From assembly GCA_964514485.1 (NCBI GenBank), contig CAZEWG010000005.1, positions 1 through 64,000 of the forward strand: DNA of 64,000 nt. Direction: 5' to 3'. Made by a program: the position numbers and the translations under genes. Numbering within the stretch: the stretch's first letter is position 1; the number at the start of each line of letters is the position of its first letter. This DNA comes from JAEZAA01 sp964514485 (GTDB lineage: Bacteria; Pseudomonadota; Gammaproteobacteria; Pseudomonadales; Oleiphilaceae). Of this stretch, positions 34,543 to 42,661 are shown one piece after another. The notes under the pieces are model-generated. The model worked only from the letters and a program-made list of their open reading frames with translations. It searched no databases and had not been told where the DNA came from.

Positions 34543-35004
34543 ATGCGTCACTATGAGATCGTGATCATGGTCCACCCGGACCAAAGTGAACAAGTTGCTG
34601 GCATGGTTGAGCGTTATACCAGCCAAGTAACCTCCAATGGCGGAACTGTTCACCGCCTGGAAGATTGGGGCCGCCGTCATCTGGCATACCCGATCAACAA
34701 GGTTCACAAAGCGCACTATGTGCTGATGAACATTGAATGCTCCCAGGAAGTCCTGGATGAGCTGACCCACAACTTCCGTTTCAACGATGCCATCATCCGT
34801 GATCTGGTTATCCGTCGTGACGAGGCTGTGACTGAAGCGTCCCCGATGATGAAGGCCGGCGATGGCCGCGAAGGACGTGGTGACCGTGAAGGTCGTGGAG
34901 ATCGCGAAGATCGTCGCTCTTACTCTGAAGACGACCGCGCAGGCGATGCTGATGTCGATGCCGATGCTGACGGCGAAGACTCCGACGAGTCCGATCGCAG
35001 CTAA
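34543..35004 (+). CDS. rpsF: 30S ribosomal protein bS6 with long acidic tail
   Basis: 153-aa bS6. The conserved ferredoxin-like domain covers residues 1-~97 (MRHYEIVIMVHPDQ; WGRRHLAYPINK). The tail of over 50 residues has an Arg/Gly/Asp/Glu repeat (GREGRGDREGRGDRED) and an Asp-rich end, finishing ESDRS. E. coli bS6 is about 20 residues shorter and ends in Glu residues that RimK extends with further Glu. rimK is present in this window at 57.2 kb, but this tail does not end in Glu. A strong AAGGAGAG site precedes the start. First of rpsF–rpsR–orf–rplI. Confidence 0.97.
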   Translation: MRHYEIVIMVHPDQSEQVAGMVERYTSQVTSNGGTVHRLEDWGRRHLAYPINKVHKAHYVLMNIECSQEVLDELTHNFRFNDAIIRDLVIRRDEAVTEASPMMKAGDGREGRGDREGRGDREDRRSYSEDDRAGDADVDADADGEDSDESDRS

Positions 35005-35044
35005 GCTCCATTGTCAGATTCAGATTAGAGAAGAGGATTAAGTC

Positions 35045-35275
35045 ATGGCACGTTTCTTTCGCCGTCGCAAATTCTGCCGCTTCAGCGCAGAAGGTGTAAA
35101 AGAGATCGATTACAAAGATATCGAAACTCTGAAAGGCTACATTACCGAAACCGGTAAAATCGTTCCCAGCCGTATCACAGGGACGAAGGCGCGTTATCAG
35201 CGTCAGCTGGCGACCGCAATCAAGCGCGCGCGCTACATCGCGCTGCTGCCCTATTCGGATAGCCACAAGATCTAA
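35045..35275 (+). CDS. rpsR: 30S ribosomal protein bS18
   Basis: 76-aa bS18, the partner of bS6 on the platform of the small subunit. It opens MARFFRRRKFCRFS and contains the conserved KIVPSRITGTKARYQRQL block. 40 bp after rpsF with a GAAGAGGAT ribosome site. Length is normal for the family. Confidence 0.98.
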   Translation: MARFFRRRKFCRFSAEGVKEIDYKDIETLKGYITETGKIVPSRITGTKARYQRQLATAIKRARYIALLPYSDSHKI

Positions 35276-35289
35276 TTGCCTTTAGTTTT

Positions 35290-36144
35290 ATGCGTACGTT
35301 AGCCGAGTTTATTTTGCGTGGGCGTACGCAGGCCACGATAGTGGCTGTAATCGCCGCGGCTCTGCCACTGTTGTTCTGGCTGAGTGCGGCGACTGTGGCC
35401 CTTGTGACGCTTCGCAAGGGAGCACAGACCGGTGCAGGGTTGCTGCTTTGGGCAGCTTTGCCCGCCCTGGGATGGTGGATGGTCCGGCAGGACCCGCAGG
35501 TTATGATTATCTTGGTCATGGCCTGGTCGATGGCAGCAGTGCTGCGATCCACGGTCTCTTGGGTGAATACGCTGTTTAGCGGTGTCGCGTTGGCGGTTGT
35601 CGTAAGCTTTTTGCTCCCGGTGTTGGTGCCGGAGGTCCAAAAGCAGCTGACCACGGCCTTTGCGGATGCTTATCGAAGCATCTCGCCGGACATGGTTGAA
35701 CAGTTAGGTGATCGGCTGGATATGGTGCTTGGCTCTTTGGTGGCCGGCGCTTTTGCCGCATCGCATTTGCTTCTGACGATCCTGAGCTTAATGCTGGCGC
35801 GTTGGTGGCAGTCGGTGCTGTTTAATCCAGGGGGCTTTCGCCAGGAGTTCCACGAATTGCGGATGCCGCCGCTTTATGCGGCAGCGGCGTTGATCGTACT
35901 GCTGGTTGGGCCGATGGTGCACATGGGAGCGCTCGGTATCGCACCGATTGTCCTCGTGCCCCTGATGATTGCCGGGTTTGCACTGGTACATGGCATTGTG
36001 GCTAAACGGGGCATGGGCGTTCAATGGCTGTTCGCCTTTTATGCGGTAGCGATATTCATGGGTCCCAGCACCGTATTTTTGCTGATGGTGGTAGCGGTCA
36101 TTGATAGTTGGTTCAACTTCAGAGGCCGGGTCAGTAAACAATGA
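35290..36144 (+). CDS. Conserved inner-membrane protein of the rpsR–rplI interval
   Basis: 284-aa protein with about eight hydrophobic segments and short polar loops. Pseudomonas has a membrane protein of unknown function at this same position; similarity to the DUF2232 (YybS-like) group is possible but I cannot confirm it. It starts 14 bp after rpsR and ends 47 bp before rplI, so it is certainly in the ribosomal protein operon. No catalytic motif was noticed. Confidence 0.8.
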   Translation: MRTLAEFILRGRTQATIVAVIAAALPLLFWLSAATVALVTLRKGAQTGAGLLLWAALPALGWWMVRQDPQVMIILVMAWSMAAVLRSTVSWVNTLFSGVALAVVVSFLLPVLVPEVQKQLTTAFADAYRSISPDMVEQLGDRLDMVLGSLVAGAFAASHLLLTILSLMLARWWQSVLFNPGGFRQEFHELRMPPLYAAAALIVLLVGPMVHMGALGIAPIVLVPLMIAGFALVHGIVAKRGMGVQWLFAFYAVAIFMGPSTVFLLMVVAVIDSWFNFRGRVSKQ

Positions 36145-36191
36145 CGCTGGTGGATGGCTGGATTTAGACAGGTTTTGATGAGGTAAGCGAG

Positions 36192-36638
36192 ATGGAAGTT
36201 ATCCTGCTCGAAAATGTACGTCGCCTGGGCAACCTGGGTGACAAAGTGACTGTAAAAGGCGGCTTTGGCCGTAATTTTCTGATTCCTTACGGCAAGGCAG
36301 TGCCTGCGACCAAGGAAAACCTGGAGCAATTCGAACAGCGTCGTGCAGAGCTTGAAAAAGCCGCTGCCGAGAAGCTGGCTGAAGCTCAGGCTCGTGCTGA
36401 TCGCTTGAGCGGCAAAGAGTTCCAGATCGTTTCCAAGGCTGGTGATGAAGGCAAACTGTTCGGTTCTATCGGAACTCGTGACATTGCTGACGTGATCTCC
36501 GCTTCTGGCGAGGAAGTTTCCAAGGCAGAAGTGAAAATGCCTGAAGGCCCGATCCGTAACGTAGGTGAATACGAACTGGATCTGCAGCTGCACAGCGAAG
36601 TTATCACAACGGTCAAGGTCGTTGTTGTCGCTGAGTAA
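36192..36638 (+). CDS. rplI: 50S ribosomal protein bL9
   Basis: 148-aa bL9, which has two globular domains joined by a long helix and binds domain V of 23S rRNA near the L1 stalk. MEVILLENVRRLGNLGD is the N-terminal signature. The connecting helix is ~42-75, and GKLFGSIGTRDIAD opens the C-terminal domain. Last gene of the rpsF operon, followed by a strong terminator. Confidence 0.98.
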   Translation: MEVILLENVRRLGNLGDKVTVKGGFGRNFLIPYGKAVPATKENLEQFEQRRAELEKAAAEKLAEAQARADRLSGKEFQIVSKAGDEGKLFGSIGTRDIADVISASGEEVSKAEVKMPEGPIRNVGEYELDLQLHSEVITTVKVVVVAE

Positions 36639-36682
36639 GCTACTCTGACTTGTGCGTCGCGCTGCGGCGTACTAGTCTTTTG

Positions 36683-36723
36683 AAGCCCGGGAGTACTTCC
36701 GTATTCTCGGGCTTAATTTTTTT
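36683..36723 (+). terminator. Intrinsic terminator of the rpsF–rplI operon
   Basis: A 10-bp stem AAGCCCGGGA/TCTCGGGCTT (one G·U pair, 36683-36692 with 36705-36714) is followed by AATTTTTTT. Confidence 0.9.
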
Positions 36724-36795
36724 ATAGAATGAGCTCTCGGCTTTTAAGCCTGTCTGTTTTTTTCACTTCTTGAATTGATCCTCGATAGTACGCTT

Positions 36796-38193
36796 ATGAC
36801 CGGAATGGTAGTTCAGCCCGCGCCAAATTCTGACGCTACAGCAGGTATCAAGGTTCCGCCGCACTCCTTGGAAGCCGAGCAGTCTGTGCTCGGCGGCCTG
36901 ATGGTTGATAACAGCAGTTGGGACCGTATTGCCGATGAAATTGGTGAAGGGGATTTTTACCGCCATGACCATCGTCTGATCTTTAAGGCCATCGCCCGCT
37001 TGGCGTCGGACAGCCAGCCCTTTGACATGGTCACTGTGGCGGAAACGCTAAAAGGGACGGATGAGCTGGAAAGCGCCGGGGGCATGGGGTACCTCTCCGA
37101 GCTGGTGCGTAACATCCCCAGCGCCTCCAACATCCGGGCCTACGCAGCCATTATCAAGGAACGGGCAATGCTGCGTCGGCTGATCCAGGTTTCCCAGGAA
37201 ATTGCCGATAGTGCCTTTAACCCGCAAGGGCGCAACAGCGTTGAACTGCTCGATGAGGCAGAACGCAAAGTCTTCCAAATTGCCGAAGACCGCCCTAACC
37301 AGGGTGGTCCCCAGTCCATCAACCCGGTATTGACCAAAACCCTGGAGCGGATTGATACCCTGTTTAACTCGGATGATGCCATTACCGGGATTACAACAGG
37401 CTTCAAGGACCTGGATAACCGCACCTCCGGGATGCAGCCATCGGACCTGATTATCGTGGCGGCCCGGCCCTCCATGGGGAAAACCACCTTTGCCATGAAC
37501 CTGGTGGAAAACGCCCTGCTGAAGACGGGCAAGCCGGTCTTGGTGTTCAGTATGGAGATGCCGGCAGACTCCATTGTGATGCGGATGCTGTCGTCGCTGG
37601 GCCGGATCGATCAGACCAAGGTCCGGAGCGGTAAGCTCGAAGACGACGACTGGCCCCGTTTAACCTCGGCGGTCAATATGCTGAAGGACAAGCCTCTCTA
37701 TATCGACGACACCCCCGGTCTCAGCCCTACTGAAGTGCGCTCCCGGGCGCGCCGGGTGGCACGGGAAAACAAGGGCGAGCTGGGCATGATCATGGTGGAC
37801 TACCTGCAGCTGATGCGGGTGCCCGGTATGACTGAAGGACGGACGGCGGAGATTTCCGAGATTTCCCGTTCCTTGAAGGCCTTGGCGAAAGAGATGAACT
37901 GCCCGGTTATCGCGCTGTCCCAGCTGAACCGGAGTCTCGAACAGCGGCCCAACAAACGCCCGGTGAACTCGGATCTGCGGGAATCTGGAGCGATCGAGCA
38001 GGACGCCGACGTCATCATGTTTATCTACCGGGATGAAGTCTACAACGATGACAGCCCCCATAAAGGGGTCGCAGAGATCATTATTGGTAAGCAGCGGAAC
38101 GGTCCGATTGGCACCATCCAGTTGGCCTTCCTCGGCAAGTACACGAAATTTGAAGATCTGGCTCATGGCAGCTATGAAGGAGCTTATGAGTGA
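36796..38193 (+). CDS. dnaB: Replicative DNA helicase DnaB
   Basis: Hexameric 5'-3' helicase of the replication fork. The N-terminal DnaB domain begins PPHSLEAEQSVLGGLM. The RecA-like C-domain has Walker A ARPSMGKTTFAMN, Walker B IMVDYLQLM and the DLRESGAIEQDAD arginine-finger region. The ATG at 36796 gives 465 aa, close to the usual ~465-471; a TTG at 36775 is possible. No clear ribosome site precedes it. The stop overlaps the GTG of alr. Confidence 0.96.
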   Translation: MTGMVVQPAPNSDATAGIKVPPHSLEAEQSVLGGLMVDNSSWDRIADEIGEGDFYRHDHRLIFKAIARLASDSQPFDMVTVAETLKGTDELESAGGMGYLSELVRNIPSASNIRAYAAIIKERAMLRRLIQVSQEIADSAFNPQGRNSVELLDEAERKVFQIAEDRPNQGGPQSINPVLTKTLERIDTLFNSDDAITGITTGFKDLDNRTSGMQPSDLIIVAARPSMGKTTFAMNLVENALLKTGKPVLVFSMEMPADSIVMRMLSSLGRIDQTKVRSGKLEDDDWPRLTSAVNMLKDKPLYIDDTPGLSPTEVRSRARRVARENKGELGMIMVDYLQLMRVPGMTEGRTAEISEISRSLKALAKEMNCPVIALSQLNRSLEQRPNKRPVNSDLRESGAIEQDADVIMFIYRDEVYNDDSPHKGVAEIIIGKQRNGPIGTIQLAFLGKYTKFEDLAHGSYEGAYE

Positions 38194-39281
38194 CACGTCC
38201 GCTACGGGCCCACATTGATCTGGCTGCACTTCGCCATAACTATGCCTTGCTGGCCGGTATTGCCGGCCAGACCCAGTGTTACGGGGTCGTCAAGGCGGAC
38301 GGTTATGGCCATGGAGTTGCCCGGGTTGTGCAGGCGCTGGCGGATACTCCCAAGTTTGCCGTGGCTTTTCTCGAAGAGGCGTTGGCCATTCGTGAGGCGG
38401 GGGTGGAAAAGCCCGTCTTGCTGCTGGAGGGCTTTTTCTCCGCTGCAGAGCTGAAGACCTGTGCCGAGCAAGGTTTTGAGGTGATGCTCCATGAGGCCTC
38501 CCAGATTGATAGTCTGGCCTTGGCGCAACTGCCGGGGCCCTTGGCGGTCTGGTTGAAGCTGAACACGGGCATGAACCGCTTGGGTTTTGCTCCCGAGGCT
38601 GCCCAGCAGGTGCTGGAGCGTTTGCAGGCGATGCCTCAGGTGAAAGTGCTGGGGGTAATGACCCACTTTGCCTGTGCCGATGTTGAAGACCTGGCGTCCG
38701 CTCGGCAGCAATTGGCGAAGCTTTTGGCGTTTCGTCAGGGGCCCGGGGCCGGGCTGCAATTTGCGGCGGCCAACTCGGCGGCACTGGTGGCCATTCCCGA
38801 GGCCCGTCTGGATTGGGCGCGCCCCGGCATTATGTTGTATGGCTGTTCTCCCTTTGCCCATCGCAGTGCGGCGGAAATTGGCTTAAAGCCGGTGATGAGC
38901 CTGCAGTCGGCGTTGATTGCGGTACGTGATCTGAAGGACGGCGACTTTGTGGGCTATGGGGCCCTGTGGCAGGCCAAGGCCAATGCGCGGATGGGGGTGG
39001 TGGCCGTGGGCTATGCTGATGGTTATCCCCGTCATGCGCCCCAGGGAACGCCGGTTGCGGTCAATGGCCAGCGCGTGCCTTTGATTGGGCGGGTGTCCAT
39101 GGATATGATCACCGTTGACCTGACCGACGTGCCCTCGGCCAAGGTGGGTGACCCCGTGGAGCTCTGGGGGCAGGAGGTGAGTGTGGATGAGGTTGCCACA
39201 TGGGCCGGAACAATCTCCTATGAATTATTAACGGGCGTGACCAAGCGGGTTCCGCGCTGTTACGATGATGGGCAGGCATAG
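38190..39281 (+). CDS. alr: Alanine racemase
   Basis: 363-aa PLP-dependent fold-III racemase making D-alanine for peptidoglycan. The PLP lysine is Lys35 in VVKADGYGHG. The second catalytic residue is the Tyr of VGYADGYPR at about 263, and ARPGIMLYG is also conserved. The GTG start overlaps the dnaB TGA (GTGA) and has AAGGAG 8 nt upstream, inside dnaB, so translation is coupled. dnaB–alr is the order in Pseudomonas and E. coli. Confidence 0.96.
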   Translation: MTRPLRAHIDLAALRHNYALLAGIAGQTQCYGVVKADGYGHGVARVVQALADTPKFAVAFLEEALAIREAGVEKPVLLLEGFFSAAELKTCAEQGFEVMLHEASQIDSLALAQLPGPLAVWLKLNTGMNRLGFAPEAAQQVLERLQAMPQVKVLGVMTHFACADVEDLASARQQLAKLLAFRQGPGAGLQFAAANSAALVAIPEARLDWARPGIMLYGCSPFAHRSAAEIGLKPVMSLQSALIAVRDLKDGDFVGYGALWQAKANARMGVVAVGYADGYPRHAPQGTPVAVNGQRVPLIGRVSMDMITVDLTDVPSAKVGDPVELWGQEVSVDEVATWAGTISYELLTGVTKRVPRCYDDGQA

Positions 39282-39373
39282 CGCTGGAGGCGTTTCTGGA
39301 TGACTGGGTGGAGTAACCCGGTTCATAGGTTCAGCCGAGGCAAGATGAAAGAATTGGCGAGAGGGGAGATCCT

Positions 39374-40288
39374 GTGAGGCTGTTGGTCACCGGTTCAGAC
39401 ACCATAGCGGGTCAGAGTATTCTGACGGCATTGAAGGCCAGAGGAGCTGATTGCATTGGCCTGGATAGTGGTTGGCCGCTGCAGGCAGATGCCATGACCC
39501 AGCTGGCTGAGCTTGAGCCCGGTCTTATTATCAATGCCCATGAGTTGTCAGATATTGCGCGCTGCGAGCAGGATCCGCAGCTGTGCCAATTCCATAATGA
39601 AGAGCTGGTGCACCGGTTGAGCGAGTATGCCGGTGCCAATCAGGTGCCATTGCTTCAGCTGTCCAGTTGTCAGGTCTTTGATGGCCAGAAGATGAGCCCC
39701 TACAAAGCGTCTAATCAGGTTAACCCCATCAATCGCTATGGCCAGTCCAAATGGCGCGCAGAGCGGCATCTGTTTGACTGTTTGCCGCACTCCATCGTGC
39801 TGCGTCTGGGCTGGCTGATCGAGCACAGCGCGGACAGTGTGCTGGGGCGGCTGATACAAGCCAAGAAAAATGGCACGGTCGCCTATTTCAGTGACGAGCA
39901 CCGGGGGAATCCCACCGCAGGAGAGGATGTGGCGCGGGTGGTGGTGGCGATGATCCAGCAGGTCCTGTGCGATGCCCAAGTGTGGGGAACCTACCATTAC
40001 GCGGGGGCGGAAGTGGTCTCCCGACTGGCTTTTGCCCGCAGTGCGGCGGAGCTGTTTATGGATGCCCGGGAGGTCACCGAGCTAGTGCTTTGTGCCACGC
40101 CAGAGCAGGTGGCCCAGGTTCCAGAGCCCCTGAACGCCTCGTTGGCCTGTATCCGCATTCGAAACACGTTCGGTATCAAGCAGCGCCCTTGGCGTCATTA
40201 CTTGCCGGATATCATTGAACAGTCTGTCAAACCACAGCTCTCCGCCTGGGGCGGAGCCTCGTCTTCCCAGCTGTCGGTTTCTTCCTGA
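39374..40288 (+). CDS. RmlD-like NAD(P)-dependent sugar reductase/epimerase-family protein
   Basis: 304-aa extended-SDR protein resembling dTDP-4-dehydrorhamnose reductase. It has an N-terminal nucleotide-binding start (MRLLVTGSDTIAGQSIL), an LSSCQVFDG segment and the catalytic YGQSK (Tyr-x3-Lys). Several positions differ from true RmlD (TGSDTIAGQ instead of TGxxGQLG), and no other rhamnose genes are nearby, so an O-antigen role is doubtful. The GTG start follows GGGGAG with ~5-nt spacing. It is 92 bp after alr and may be a separate unit. Confidence 0.8.
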   Translation: MRLLVTGSDTIAGQSILTALKARGADCIGLDSGWPLQADAMTQLAELEPGLIINAHELSDIARCEQDPQLCQFHNEELVHRLSEYAGANQVPLLQLSSCQVFDGQKMSPYKASNQVNPINRYGQSKWRAERHLFDCLPHSIVLRLGWLIEHSADSVLGRLIQAKKNGTVAYFSDEHRGNPTAGEDVARVVVAMIQQVLCDAQVWGTYHYAGAEVVSRLAFARSAAELFMDAREVTELVLCATPEQVAQVPEPLNASLACIRIRNTFGIKQRPWRHYLPDIIEQSVKPQLSAWGGASSSQLSVSS

Positions 40289-40298
40289 CGTGAGGAGT

Positions 40299-40322
40299 TC
40301 GAGCTCCAGAACTGGAGCTCGA
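40299..40322. terminator. Near-perfect palindrome between convergent genes
   Basis: TCGAGCTCCAG (40299-40309) and CTGGAGCTCGA (40312-40322) are separated by two bases. It lies between the stop codons of the RmlD-like gene and the Anr gene. A further GAGCTCGA follows at 40325-40332. There is no T-run, so it may work as a stem-stabilised bidirectional terminator. Confidence 0.55.
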
Positions 40323-40332
40323 CGGAGCTCGA

Positions 40333-41100
40333 TTAGGCGTTTGCCGAGACCGGAACGCAAGGCGTGTCGGGGCGCAGCACCTGCTGCAGTGCTTCCATAT
40401 CGTTGATGGTCACTTCCCGGCCCTGTACGGTGATATAGCCTTTGCTCTGAAAACGGGTAAAGACACGGCTGACCGTCTCCACTGCAAGTCCCAGATAGTT
40501 GCCGATGTCGTTACGTGGCATGGGCAGGCGAAAATCCGTATTGGAGAGCTTGCGGCGCTTGAACCGGCTGGACAGGTTCAGGAGCAAAGAAGCAATGCGC
40601 TCTTCGGCGGTGTTTTTGCTGAGCAGCATGGACAGCTGGCGGCTTTCCTGGATTTCCCGACTCATCAGCTGGAAAAAATGATGCTGGAGCGTGGGGATTT
40701 GAGTCGCCAGGCTTTCCAGTTTATCCAGAGGGATTTCGCAGACGCTGGTCCGTTCCAGAGCCTTGGCCGAGCAGGAATAGCTATTGGTGTTGATGCTGTC
40801 GAGGCCGATGATCTCACCAGGCAGGTAAAATCCGTTGACCTGTTCTTCACCTTCTTCACTCAGGGAATAAGTCTTGATGGCGCCACTGCGGACTGCGAAG
40901 CAGGAAGTAAACGGCGTTCCCTGCTTGAAGATGTAATCTCCACGATTCAGTATGCGGCCTTGTTTGATAATGTCTTCAAGACGCTCGATCTCTTCCTGAT
41001 TTACTGCGATGGGAAGGCAAAGCTTGCTCAGGCTGCACTCGTTGCAGCCCCGATTTAGCGGGGAGGGCGGGTTTGTACAGTGAGTAACCTTGCTGTTCAT
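40333..41100 (-). CDS. anr: Anr/FNR-type oxygen-sensing regulator
   Basis: 255-aa Crp/Fnr-family regulator with all elements of an oxygen sensor. Cys19, Cys22 and Cys28 (CNECSLSKLC) plus Cys110 (SYSCSAK) can hold a [4Fe-4S] cluster. The cyclic-nucleotide-like barrel follows, then the dimer helix and a helix-turn-helix with NYLGLAVETVSRVF, whose E..SR residues read TTGAT half-sites. It activates genes under low oxygen. Start at the ATG at 41100; the reading to 41142 lacks homology. It lies directly after the HemN-like gene (92 bp), the same relation as hemN and anr in Pseudomonas. Confidence 0.95.
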   Translation of the reverse strand: MNSKVTHCTNPPSPLNRGCNECSLSKLCLPIAVNQEEIERLEDIIKQGRILNRGDYIFKQGTPFTSCFAVRSGAIKTYSLSEEGEEQVNGFYLPGEIIGLDSINTNSYSCSAKALERTSVCEIPLDKLESLATQIPTLQHHFFQLMSREIQESRQLSMLLSKNTAEERIASLLLNLSSRFKRRKLSNTDFRLPMPRNDIGNYLGLAVETVSRVFTRFQSKGYITVQGREVTINDMEALQQVLRPDTPCVPVSANA

Positions 41101-41145
41101 GCTGTGGGGGACCTCTCTACATACTCCCCAAAGGATAACCAAAGA

Positions 41146-41159
41146 TTGACATAAAGCAA
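41146..41159 (-). promoter_or_regulatory. Weak FNR/Anr-like site before anr
   Basis: TTGAC-ATAA-AGCAA matches 8 of the 10 specified bases of the TTGAT-N4-ATCAA consensus. It is 46-59 nt upstream of the anr start and could allow autoregulation, but two mismatches make it uncertain. Confidence 0.3.
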
Positions 41160-41192
41160 CTAAAACCCAGATCCCTGGTCGGGTGAATATGC

Positions 41193-42329
41193 TTATTGAC
41201 CTTCCGGGTATCTCATTGCCTGGCTTTTAATGGGTTGAATATAGCCGCCACTTCCAAAGGCCAGCTGTTGCCGGTCGATCAGGCTGTAGTACTGATCCAA
41301 CTGATCCACATTAACGCCAAACATGTTGTCGATAATACTGATGGCGCCCAGGCCGAGGCCAAAAACGTGGTTTAGAAGGGGGGGGCTGGTTGACGTTTGG
41401 TCGGTGAACACATGGCCGTTACGCTCATAGCCTCGTTTTGAAAGTACGGGCTCCAGGCGCTCCAGGGCGCTGGGCAGATCCAGTTGCTTGGCATTGGTGG
41501 TGGTTGCGGTAGCCGCTGCCGCGTAGGCCGGGTGCGGGCTCAGGCAGATTGCATTGAGCTTGAGATCCGCGGCCCTGCGCGCCACCTTTTCCACTTCGTT
41601 GCGCTTTTTCAGGTGGCGATAATCCAGGCAGGTGCTGATATTGCTGAAGCCATAGCGCCGGAGGAGCTGCACAAAGTTTTTCAGGTCCTTTTGGGGGTGT
41701 GGGGTGAGTGCGGTAAAGTCACTCAGGAAAATATCGGTAAACCCGAGCCCACGGGCCAACGCAATGATGCTGTCGTCTTCGGGGATATCGGGAAGCTCGA
41801 ACACAAAACGGGTGGTTTGATCCTGCCGTACCGAGAAGCTGCGGTTGAGGTAATAGAGAACCTCCGTCATTTCCGCAGGCTCCAGCAGGCGGGTCATGTC
41901 AGCTGGCCAATAAAGGCGGCAGAGACGGCGGTTTTTGCTAACCAAGGAACCCAGAATACGGATTTCGCTGACAAGATGGTCGAGATAGGTTCGCAGTACC
42001 TGTTGCCGGCCGCCTTTGGAGAGTTGCCGGCTCGAGCTGGTCGCCGTTTGCAGCAGTGGCATATTCAACACGATGGCATAGTCGGACTGACTATGGTTGC
42101 TGTTGAGAATGGCGTTACGAAACCCCTGACTTGAGAAGTCCCGATCCAGATTAAAGCTAACCGCGGGCGTGGAGGTTTTTTCCCGTCCTGCCCCAACGCT
42201 TTCTAACCAATATTGTGCGGCCAAATAGGATTGCATGGATATTGCGTGCCAGTATCGCGCCAACGACGGCCATGTCCAGGTGGTAGCCCTGAACAGGCCT
42301 GGCGGAAGTGCAGTGAATTGTGCGCTCAT
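41193..42329 (-). CDS. HemN-like protein lacking the radical-SAM cluster motif
   Basis: 378-aa protein that aligns by eye with coproporphyrinogen III dehydrogenase HemN: DFSSQGFRNAI before the first strand, TYLDHLVSEI (HemN QYLDALEQEI), LYWPADMTRLLEPAEM (HemN LHWGGGTPTYLNKAQI), and FGLGLGAISIIDNMFG...QLDQYYSLID (HemN LLGMGVSAISMIGD...ELKQYYQQVD). At the position of HIPFCxxxCxxC it reads NMPLLQTATSSS (89-100) with no cysteine, and GGGTP is replaced by PADMT (142-146). It stops about where the HemN C-terminal domain begins. It therefore cannot bind the SAM-cleaving cluster and should not be called a coproporphyrinogen oxidase. The reading frame is intact, so it is likely a retained non-enzymatic paralogue. 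It lies upstream of anr on the same strand, behind an Anr-type promoter. Confidence 0.75.
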   Translation of the reverse strand: MSAQFTALPPGLFRATTWTWPSLARYWHAISMQSYLAAQYWLESVGAGREKTSTPAVSFNLDRDFSSQGFRNAILNSNHSQSDYAIVLNMPLLQTATSSSRQLSKGGRQQVLRTYLDHLVSEIRILGSLVSKNRRLCRLYWPADMTRLLEPAEMTEVLYYLNRSFSVRQDQTTRFVFELPDIPEDDSIIALARGLGFTDIFLSDFTALTPHPQKDLKNFVQLLRRYGFSNISTCLDYRHLKKRNEVEKVARRAADLKLNAICLSPHPAYAAAATATTTNAKQLDLPSALERLEPVLSKRGYERNGHVFTDQTSTSPPLLNHVFGLGLGAISIIDNMFGVNVDQLDQYYSLIDRQQLAFGSGGYIQPIKSQAMRYPEGQ

Positions 42330-42454
42330 GCTCGCATGCCTCTTACGTTAACAGACTCGGCAAAAGTGTTCTTTCAGACAGCTTTCTGACAAGAAAATGC
42401 TTTTAAGAACATTAACGAAAAAGTGTAATTTCTGAGCATCAAACGGCTTTATGT

Positions 42455-42495
42455 AGTCTAGAGATCCCACTCGGAGTGCCCTTGACTTGCATCAA
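42455..42495 (-). promoter_or_regulatory. Anr-dependent class II promoter of the HemN-like–anr unit
   Basis: On the minus strand TTGAT-GCAA-GTCAA (42482-42495) matches the Anr/FNR consensus at nearly every position. TAGACT (42455-42460) lies where a -10 should be if the box is centred at -41.5, with predicted start near 42447-42448. The spacing is that of a class II FNR-activated promoter. The leader to the HemN-like start would be about 118 nt. Confidence 0.65.
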
Positions 42496-42611
42496 GGAGC
42501 AAACGATTTAGGGACTAAAGGTGCTGACTGGATGATACCAGTCAATTTCAGCCGGAGATCCGGGCCGGGGAGTTGGGGGCAGATGGTTGAGGATGATGGC
42601 AACAGGGGGAG

Positions 42612-42637
42612 CGGGGCGCGCCGATTGGTGCGCCCCG
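42612..42637 (-). terminator. Hairpin downstream of fabB
   Basis: CGGGGCGCGCC (42612-42622) pairs with GGTGCGCCCCG (42627-42637), 11 bp with one G·U pair and a 4-nt GATT loop. It starts 25 nt beyond the fabB stop on the minus strand. No T-run follows, so it may be an incomplete terminator. The remaining 42330-42454 shows nothing definite. Confidence 0.5.
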
Positions 42638-42661
42638 AGGGCCTGAGAAAGGCGATAACAG

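Noticed and set aside
34850..35000. Possible frameshift or misassembly in the rpsF tail repeats
   Set aside because: The repeat codons stay in frame to a clean stop, rpsR follows at normal spacing, and long acidic bS6 tails are known in related bacteria.
41193..42329. Annotation of this gene as oxygen-independent coproporphyrinogen III oxidase (hemN)
   Set aside because: The three cluster cysteines and the GGGTP SAM motif are missing, so the enzyme name would be misleading even though the fold matches.
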